Assembly: GCF_900444945.1 (NCBI RefSeq)
Contig: NZ_UFRM01000001.1
Location: forward strand, 878,501 to 942,500
DNA: 64,000 bases
Source of the DNA: Actinobacillus lignieresii
GTDB lineage: Bacteria; Pseudomonadota; Gammaproteobacteria; Enterobacterales; Pasteurellaceae
Direction of reading: 5' to 3'
Each line of letters opens with the position of its first letter. The first letter of the stretch is position 1. Below are positions 19,105 through 29,000 of this stretch, piece after piece. Below the pieces are notes generated by a model that had not been told where the DNA came from, did not search any database, and worked only from the letters and a program-made list of their open reading frames with translations. Both the position numbers and the translations under genes were made by a program.

Positions 19105-19803
19105 ATGGACTTACAGAATCGTGAAAACTTTTTAAATAAACTGGCGCAACGTATGGGCAGAGAACGTAAATTAGTCCCTGACCAAATGGAAGCACCGGTA
19201 AATAATCATCCGACAACCCGCTTAACCCATCTTTCTCAGCAAGAACTTTGCAACGAATTTATGAATTTCGCAAAAGTGTTATTGGTTGATGTGGTTGAAA
19301 CCAAAGAAGCTGACGTAGCACAAGCCGTATTAGAAGTTTGTGAAAAATACGGCGGTGGAAATATCGTATTAAATAACGATGCTCGCCTTGAAACTTTAGG
19401 CATTACCGATGCGGTAAAAGCGAAATTCGACAGCTATATCTGGGATTTTACCAATCGTGAAGAAAATATTTCTCGTTCGGAACAAGCAAATATCGGCATC
19501 GTCTATGGCGAATACGGTTTAGCCGAATCGGGCGGTATCGTGTTATTCGCCTCTAAAGATAACGGTCGTTCAACCAGCTTACTACCGACAACATCTATCG
19601 TCATCGTACGTAAAAGTACCGTATTACCTCGCGTAGCACAGCTTGCGCAAATTCTGCATGAGAAAGCTCAAGCCGGCGAACGTATGCCGTCTTGCGTAAA
19701 TATCATTTCAGGTCCGAGTGCAACCGCCGATATTGAATTAATCAAAGTGGTCGGCGTACACGGTCCGGTATCTAAAATCTATGTTGTGATTGACGATCTA
19801 TAA
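19105..19803 (+). CDS. lutC: L-lactate oxidation subunit LutC (LldG)
   Basis: Third subunit of the LutABC complex, a LUD-domain protein of 232 residues whose exact biochemical part is unknown. Conserved LUD landmarks are visible: NIGIVYGEYGLAESGGIVLF near 131-150 and the C-terminal GPSATADIELIKVVGVHGP near 205-223. It begins 125 bases after lutB, beyond a paired uptake-sequence hairpin, and ends with a strong terminator. Confidence 0.92.
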   Translation: MDLQNRENFLNKLAQRMGRERKLVPDQMEAPVNNHPTTRLTHLSQQELCNEFMNFAKVLLVDVVETKEADVAQAVLEVCEKYGGGNIVLNNDARLETLGITDAVKAKFDSYIWDFTNREENISRSEQANIGIVYGEYGLAESGGIVLFASKDNGRSTSLLPTTSIVIVRKSTVLPRVAQLAQILHEKAQAGERMPSCVNIISGPSATADIELIKVVGVHGPVSKIYVVIDDL

Positions 19804-19830
19804 TTAGTTATCCCATTACTGAGATAAATG

Positions 19831-19876
19831 ACAAGCGGTCTGATTTGCAAGAAATTTAGCAAATCAGACCGCTTGT
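19831..19876 (+). terminator. Terminator after lutC from paired uptake sequences
   Basis: ACAAGCGGTCTGATTTGC pairs with GCAAATCAGACCGCTTGT, an 18-bp stem followed by TTATTT. Ends the lactate locus. Confidence 0.85.
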
Positions 19877-20017
19877 TTATTTCAAGTGATATATCCATTT
19901 CATCATTTTTCTTTTATTAATCATATCTGTTCTAACAATCTTTTTTCATCCTCTCAATTGGATAAAGTCAATCTCATTCTTTTCTCTATTTAATATATTT
20001 GACCATAATTTGGGTAT

Positions 20018-20048
20018 AAAAAAATGCAGCCCGAAGACTGCATTTTTA
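20018..20048 (-). terminator. Terminator of the adhesin gene
   Basis: ATGCAG (20024-20029) pairs with CTGCAT (20038-20043); on the minus strand a long T-run follows. It is 27 bases past the adhesin stop. Confidence 0.85.
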
Positions 20049-20075
20049 TTAAGTTAAACTACAAGAGCCGATTAA

Positions 20076-23000
20076 TTACCACTGATAACCTACACCGACA
20101 GAACCACCTAAGTCGCCTCGTGTATTAGCGTTACCTTGAAGTTTCAAGATAACTTTTCCGTTATCACTTGAACGTGAATAACCTACCGCTAATGCACTTT
20201 CGTTCTTATAAGTACCCGCCGCGACGGCCATCATTGATTTACCAGGCATATAAGCTTGAGGTAAGCCTGCCGCTGCATTCGCACCCGCAATACCTGCACG
20301 TAAATCTTTGTTCACTTTATTGATACGTTGATTTACATAACCAACCGCACCCTTTAATTGAGATACATTCACTGCATCCGTATCGGCTTGACCAGCTTTA
20401 ACGTTAGTAATTCGATTACCTGCAGCGTTAATACCCGATTTGGTTACGCTTGGACCGTCTTTGATAGTTACACCATCAGAATTAATCGTCGTATCGCCCG
20501 CTTTTACGGTATTAGCGTTTACTGTATTTGCATTTACAGTTTTCGCTTCTACTGAATCAACTTTGATATCTTTAGCCAATTTAACAGCAAGCGTACCTTT
20601 ACCATCAGAAACTACCCCGATATTATTTTCAGAGAGTTTAGAAGAATCTTGTACACCGCCCTTAATTGTTACGGTAGAACCAAGTTTACGCTCAGAAGCA
20701 GCACCCGTATCACCAGCAAAGGTTAGCGGTTTAACCACTTCGTTATTTAAGTTGGTAATTGCATCACCGACATTATTTGCAGTCGTTGTATTGCCATCAA
20801 CTTTGGTAATCGTATAAGTCGGAGCAATTACATTACCCTTATCATCAAGTTTAGAACCGCCGCCTAAGTAGTTAGCAATGTTTTGGTTTGCATCATAAAG
20901 CTGCGAACCATTGATCGCTTGCGTACTATTCGGTGAAATATCACCGTCAGCTACGCCGCTCACTTTACCGTTTGACGATACAGTAACATCACCCACTTTC
21001 ACTTTATCATTATTGATAGTGGTATCACCGATTGTGAGACTACCGTCTTTACCCAAGTCCACATCCTTGTTCAAGTTCACGGTTAATGCACCGTCTTTTA
21101 CCTCCGTACTGATGTTCTTACCGTCACCTTTCACAGGGATAGTCTTACCTAAGTTTTGTTTCACTTCTTGACCGTTGTCATCCGCTAATCCAAAACCGCC
21201 GCCTTGTGAGGCATCCGTTACGCTAGACACCGCCGTTTGTAAGTCGCCGATATTCGCCGCATTGGTTAAAGTATCACCCTCAGCTTCCGACAGTTTCTTA
21301 CCGCCTAAACCGCTTGCTACGTTGGTGATTTGTTTGTCGCCAGCATTAATGCCGGTTGTTGCTGAAATGGTCACATTACCAGCTTTTAAACCGTCTTTGG
21401 TTAAACTCACGTTATCACCGACTTTCACACCTTCATTGTTCACGAGGGTATCGCCGGCTTTGATGCTACCGTCTTTACCTAAATCAACTTGTTTCACTAA
21501 GCCGACAGTGACTTTAGTTCCATCGTTAGTAATTGCGATGTTGTCACCGTTTACAAAGTTCACGGTATCGCCCGGTTTAACGTTGGTTGTATCGTTACCG
21601 TTAGTTTGGATGTTCCAACCTTTATTCGCCACTTCGCTGACCGCATACAATTGGCTACCGTTTACCGCATCCGTACTGTTTGCGTTCACGTCACCTGCTG
21701 CAACGTTAATAACTTTGTTACCGCCGTTATTTAAGCCGGTAGTGGTTAAACTTACGGTATTGCTTGCATTGCCACCTTTAGGCGTAATAGTTAAGCCGTT
21801 ACCATCAACCACAGACTTATTGCCATCCTTGTTAGTGAAAGTTGCGCTGGTTAAGTCGGTTAATGCTTTCGCCATGTTAATGATAAGCTCGTCCCCTACG
21901 TTATCTACACGTAAGTTGTTTGCCGTCACGTCTTTAACCGCCGTACTTAAGTTACCTTTAATCGCTAAAGTTTCGTTAAGTTTCTTCGCAATCACTTTAC
22001 CGTCGTTACCCACGAAGTTTAAGCCGTCGTTAAGCGTTGCCACTTCTTCAGTAGTCGGTTTGCCGGTTTCGTCTTTGGTTTCATAAACGATACGCGTTTT
22101 CGTTTCGCCGTCTTTACCATCTACACCCGGTTTACCTTGTTTAACGGTGATAGTGCCGTTAGAGCCGTCTTTACCGTTGATGCCGATTGTGCCGTCTTTA
22201 CCGTTTAAAGCTACGCCGGTTTTACCGTCTTTGCCTTTCACCGCAACCGTACCGTCACCGTCTTTACCGTTGATAGATACTGCATCTTGACCATTTTCAC
22301 CTTTAATGCCGATACCGTCTTTACCGCTGATAGAAACGCCGTCTTTGCCATTTTCACCTTTAACGGTAATCGTACCCGGTTCTTTATCGTTACCCACAGT
22401 GACGTTATTGGTTAAGCCGATTTGAAGTGCTTTCTTACCGTCTTTCTCAACAACTTCCGTCTTCACGCTACCGTCACCTTGAACCGTCACAGTTTTGCCT
22501 AAATCCGCTTTAACATCATTACCTTTTTCATCCGTTAAACCGAAACCACCGGTAGTTGCGTTGGTTAAGTTGTTCACCGAATCTTTTAAGTCGCCGACAT
22601 TTACTGCGTTATTGAGTACGTCACCGCTTGCATTCGCCAAGGTTACGTTATTGCCGTCACGGTCTTTCAAGCCGGTGCTGACATTCGTCACTTGGTTGTT
22701 ACCGTTATTTAAGCCTTTATCGGTTAAGCTGACGGTATTGCCTGCATCACCACCGTTAGGGGTAATCGTCACACCGTTACCGCCGATAGTTGTATTGCTG
22801 TTATCCGAACCGAATGTCGCATTGGTTAAATCCGTTAACGATTTCGCCATCTTAACGATAAGCTGACCGTTTTCGTTATCCACGCGTAAGTTCTTATCGG
22901 TAACAGCTGCCGTCGCAGTTAAGTTACCTTTAATCGCTAACGTTTCGTTCAGTTTCTTCGCAATCACTTCACCCGTATCACCCACGAATTTTAAGCCGTC

Positions 23001-26000
23001 GTTAAGCGTTGCCACTTGCTCTTTATCACCGTTCGGTTTTTCGTAAACGATACGGGTTTTGGTTGTACCATTTGCACCATCGTTGCCGGCAATGCCTTTT
23101 TCGCCTTGTTCAACTTTGATTGACACTTGACCGTCTTTACCGTCTTTGCCATCTACACCGTTAAACACCACCGCATCTTTAGTAATTTTAGTGCCGTCCT
23201 TACCATCTGCGCCTTTCACGCCGATTGAACCGTCTTTACCGTCCTTACCGTTTACCGTGACATCACCTTGTAAAGCGACTTCTAATGACTTATTAGCAAC
23301 ATCTGATGTGACCGTAACGCCGTCTTTACCTTTAATTTGGATAGTCTTACCTAAGTCTTGTTTCACTTCGGTATTATTATCGTCTTTCAAGCCAAAGCCG
23401 CCGGTGGTTGCGTTAGTGAGGTTGTTTACGGTGTCTTTTAAGTCACCCACATTCACTGCATTTGTCGTCGTTGCATTCGCTAAATCGGATTTTTGGCCTG
23501 TACTGTCGGTTAAACCGCTTGTCACATTGGTAATTTGGTTATTACCGTTGTTTAAGCCTTTATCCGTTAAGCTGACTTCTTTCTCAGGCTTATCTGATGA
23601 AATCGTCACACCGTCTTTGCTTACCACCGTATTATCCGTATCCGTATTACCGAATGTCGCGGTCGTTAAGTTCGCTAAGTTTTGGGCTAATTTCACCACT
23701 AATGCGCCGTCTTGGCTATCTACGCGTAAGTTCTCTGAACTTGCCGCCGCATTATTTGCCAAGTCGCCTTTCACAGTTAAGGTTTCATTCAGTTTCTTAG
23801 CAATCGTATCGCCTTGGTTACCGACAAAGTTTAAGCCGTCGTTCAAGGTAGAGACATTGTGTGTCGTACCTTTCGGGTCAGTATAAACAATTCGGGTCAT
23901 GCCGTCTTTGCCATCTTTACCGTCCGTACCATCTACGCCAACCGGACCGTTTGCAACCGTGATAGTCGCATTCGCACCGTCTTTGCCGTCAGCACCTTTT
24001 GCACCGGTTAAGCCGATTGAACCGTCTTTGCCGTTTAAGGTTACGCCGGTTGTGCCGTCTTTACCTTTCACACCGATTGTACCGTCTTTACCGTCCTTGC
24101 CGTCTTTACCCGCAGGACCACCGACCGTTAAATCGTTGTTTAGGTTGAAGGTGACATTGTTATTGTCCGCCGCTTTAGTAATGACAACGTTGCCGTCCGT
24201 ATTATTGAAACTCACACTACCTTTCGGTGCCACATTCGTTTCATTTTGACCGTTCGCCGAAATATTCCAACCGGCATTAGCCGTGTTTTTTACTTCTTTT
24301 AACTGGCTAACGTTTACCGCATCCGTATCATTTTCACCGGCTTTCACATTGGTAATGGTGTTATTGCCGTTATCTAAACCTTTATCGGTTAAGCTCACTT
24401 TGTCACCAGCTTTAGGTGTAATCGTTAAGCCGTTACCGCCAATAACCGTGCTGCTGTCATCCGAACCGAATGTCGCATTGGTCAAATCCGTTAACGATTT
24501 CGCCATCTTGATGATTAACTCACCATTTTTGCCTTTATCGTTATCTACACGTAAGTTCTTATCAGTAACAACTGCCGCCGCATCTAAGTTACCTTTAATC
24601 GCTAACGTTTCGTTCAGTTTTTTCTGAATAACTTGACCTTTATCACCGACAAAGTTTAAGCCGTCGTTAAGCGTTGCGATTTCTTCCTCACCGCCACCGT
24701 TCGGTTTTTCGTAAACGATACGCGTCTTAGATTCGCCGTCTTTACCGTTATTACCGTCCAGACCTTTCGTGCCATCGACCACTTTAATCGTCGCTTGTGC
24801 ATCTTGGCCGTCTTTACCCGGTGCACCGGTTAAGCCGATTGAACCGTCTTTGCCGTTTAAAGTTACGCCGTCTTTGCCGTTTTCGCCTTTAACGGTAATC
24901 GTACCCGGTTTGTCTTGACCGCCTACAGTCACATTTTCTGTTAAGCCAACTTGAAGCGCGCTTTGACCGTCTTTCTCTACGACAGTAGTTTTCACGCTGC
25001 CGTCACCTTGTACTTTAACCGTTTTACCTAAATCCGCTTTAACGTCTTTATTATCTTCCGCCGTTAAACCGAATCCGCCGCCTTTACCTTCTTCGGTAAG
25101 ATTGGTTACGGTTGTTTTCAAGTCACCTACATTGACTGCATTAGTTAATACATCACCTTCCGCTTTCGATAGCTCAACCGGATTACCGTCACGTTTAACT
25201 AAGCCGCTTGTCACATTAGTAATTTGGTTATTACCGTTGTTTAAGCCTTTATCCGTTAAGCTGACCTCTTTCTCAGGTTTATCTGATGAAACCGTCACGC
25301 CGTCTTTATTGATGACCGTTTTATCCGTATCGGTACTACCAAATGTCGCATTGGTTAAATCGGTTAAAGATTTGGCTAATTTCACCGTTAAGGTATCCGT
25401 ACCGTTCGAGATAACCGCTAGGTTATTGTCCGAAAGTTCGCCTGTTGCGCCACCTACTACATTCGTTTGCTCGCCTAACGCACGAGTAAAGTTATTGGTT
25501 TTACCCGTTACAGCTGTGTCTAATCGGTCACCCGCATACACGGTACCTTTCGCAATATTGTCCGCATTCTTCGTAATATTAGCCGCGTTGTTCGTGACAT
25601 TTTGATTTGTCGCATAAAGTTGGCTACCGTTTACCGCATCTTTACTATCCGCCGCTAACGTTCCGTTCGTCACATTCGTTACTTTGGTGTCACCGGCGTT
25701 AATACCGTCGTTATTAATGCTGACTTTGTCGCCTACCTTCACACTATCAAATTTCACGTCTTTTGCCGTAGCAACGGTAATATCATTACCTGTACGGGTA
25801 ATTTTGATGTTTTCGCCATCAATAAATTTAACCGTATCTCCCGGAGCCACTTTGGTTGCCGTATCCTTATTGGCTTGGATATTCCAACCTTTTTGTACTT
25901 CATCAGAAACTAGTTTTAACTGTTCTTGTGTTGCAGCCTTACCACCTTCATATTTAGTATCTGGATCCCAAGTCGTATTGGTTAAGCCACTAATTTCACC

Positions 26001-29000
26001 GGTTGTACCATTAATAGTTACCGGATTACCACCATTAGTTTTATCTTTACCGATAACAACCGTATCAGCCAGTTTTACATCATACTGTTTACCACCTTCC
26101 GGATTTGTAGTTGTTTGAGTAACTACAAAATTAGTATCACCCGCTACAGAACTGTGTTTTTGACCATTCGCAATATCGTCTTTCGCTTTTTGGCTTAAAT
26201 CAACTTTAACATTGGTTCCTTCAAGTTCTGTCACAACGCCGACGGTATTTACAGAATCCGCATTCGCTGAACCTTTCACCGCAACCGTACCGCTATCCGG
26301 TACCGCTGTATTATTCGTACCATCAGAAATATTCCAGTTATATGCGCTATCTGTAATCGCTTTAGTTAGCTGATCTACATTCACCGCATCCGTACCAGCC
26401 TTACCTTCCGCAACATTAGTAATTTTATTACCGCCGTTATTCAAACCACCGTCAGTTAAACTCACAGTTTTATTTGGATCCGTACCGTTCGTAATGGTCA
26501 CACCATCTTTGTTAATAACGGTGTGATCATTTGCATCATTACCGAAAGTCGCACTAGTTAAACCTTCTAAAGTTTTTGCTAGTTTTACGGTTAATGTATT
26601 TGCACCATTCGATACAACACCAATATTTTTGTCTGACAGATCATCCTTAGATGCGCCCCCTACAACATTGGTTTGATTACCTAATGCTTGAGTAAACTCA
26701 TTTTTCACCGAGTCATCTTTAGCATAGTCACCGGCATAAACAGTACCTTTAGCAATATCCGCCGTATTTTTCGCAATATTGTTGGTATTATTAGTTACAT
26801 TTTGGTTAGTTGCATAAAGTTGGCTACCATTTACCGCTTCTTTACTATCGTTAGTAACATTACCGTCAGCTACATGCGTAATTTTCTTATCGCCGGCATT
26901 AATACCATCTTGGTTAATCACTACATTGCCTGATTTAATCGTATCACCGTTTACCGTCGTCGCATTTACTGTGGTTGCATTTACGGTTGTAAAATCAACA
27001 TTTTCTTTCGTTGCAACTGTAATACCTGTTGTAGATGGAGTTAATTCGATATTTTTACCGTTGATAAAGTTAGCTTTATTGCTATTTTTATTAACTGTTT
27101 GGGCAGTCGTACCATTTACGGTCGTTACAATTTCTTGTAACGCACTTTCTGCACTTACTACTGCATCCTGTAATTTTTTAGTTGCAGCAACAGAAACTTT
27201 ACCTGCTTCGACGGTTGTATTAATTAAAGTCTTATCGCCATTAATTGCTAGTGTTTCTCCTAATTTACGTTCAGTAGGAGTACCTGCATCCGCAGTAAAA
27301 GTAAGACCTTTTGTCGTAACTGTAGTATGAGCATCAACACCTTTTTGAATATCATCTTTCGTTGTTTTAGAAAGATCTAAATCATAAGTTGTAACTGTAC
27401 CAGTTGTCGTTGGGGTAGCAGTAATTGTTGTACTATTATTAATAACAGTAGTTTTTTCAGACTTATTAATCGCATCAGCAACTTGATCTGCTGTAGCAAA
27501 GTTATCACCTTTATTTCCAGCAGTTACAGTACCATTTTGAGCAACATTTAAATCTGATTTATTAACAGAATATTTTACAGTTGATGTTTTTCCTGCATCG
27601 GAAACTTCAACTGATGCTGTTGTGCCGACACCATTAGCAAAGCTAACATTATCGCCACTATTTACTACATCTTTTTGAGTAGAATTTTCTTTAATATTCC
27701 ATTTACTTTCAGGAATATTCGTTTTTAATGCTTCTGCCACCGCATAAAGTTGGCTACCGTTAATTGCATCCGTCGATTGATCTGAGATTAAGCCCGGTGC
27801 TACATTTTGGATACGACGAGTTAATTTTTCTCCTTTCTCATTTATACCACCAACACTTACAACACCCGCAGTAACCTCTCCACCGGCAAATTGGACTGCC
27901 TTACCATTCACCGTATCAGATGTATATGTCTTTTCTAAGCCTTTAGTTGTTTCACCAGCTACAACATATCCGGAAACACTCCCTAAGAAAACAGAGTCAT
28001 TTGCGGTTTTTTTGACATTATTACCTAAAATAAATACGTCATGCGTCACATTCTGCACAATATTATTGTTACCAAGAATTCCAATACCTCTAGCAGCATT
28101 AATCGTATTATGATCACCTTGAATATTTACATATCCAGTCTCATCCGCAGTACCAATTAAATTAATATTATTTTGGTTACCTATTACCGTACTATTTTTT
28201 GCATTTGTATTTAATGTAACGCTATTTCCTAGTACAAATGTATTATCTGAAGCAAGAACATTGTTATTACCCACACTATATGAATTAGTTCCATTCACAA
28301 CTGTCGGGTCACCGATTGCACCGGAGTTTGCACCATTTACCGTATTTCCCGTACCGATAGAAATAGTATTAGTATTTAATGCTTTTGCGCCTGTACCGAT
28401 TGCAATGGCATCATCGCCTTTAGTTTGTGCTGATGAACCGATTGCAGTTGAATTCGTACCATTTGCAGTGGCGTTATATCCGCCTGCAAATGAATTTGTA
28501 GATTCAGCTGTTGATTCCGCACCAACTGTTGTTGAATTTAGACCAAGTGCTTCCGCATCATAACCGATCGCTGTTGTATGTTCACTTTTTGCATGTGATT
28601 TTGCACCAACTGCCGTGGCTTCAATATTTTTCTTACTATCAATACCAACAATTTTGCCATCTTTTACAACTGAAGATTTATCTCCGCCACTACCAGCCGT
28701 AGCTGCCACACCAATTGCCGTTGAGCCGTCGCTTAACGCTTGACCATGCACACCAACTACAACTGCACCATTACCGGTTGCCGCTGATTCTCTATATTTT
28801 TTGACTTCTTTATTGTCTTTAATAGCAATAAGACCTATATCTAATTGATATCCAGCAGTATCACCTGAACCATGAGGTAATGAGTCATCACCACCAATTA
28901 CAATTGCACCAACACCAGAAGCAAAAGCATCATTACCTAATGCCATTGCTTGACGGTTAAGAGCCTCAGCACGCGAACCTAAAGATATTGCTTGATCTCC

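Noticed and set aside
22090..24905. CRISPR-like regular repeats
   Set aside because: The periodicity is that of coding modules and Gly-x-y codon triplets within one open frame; there are no short direct repeats with unique spacers.
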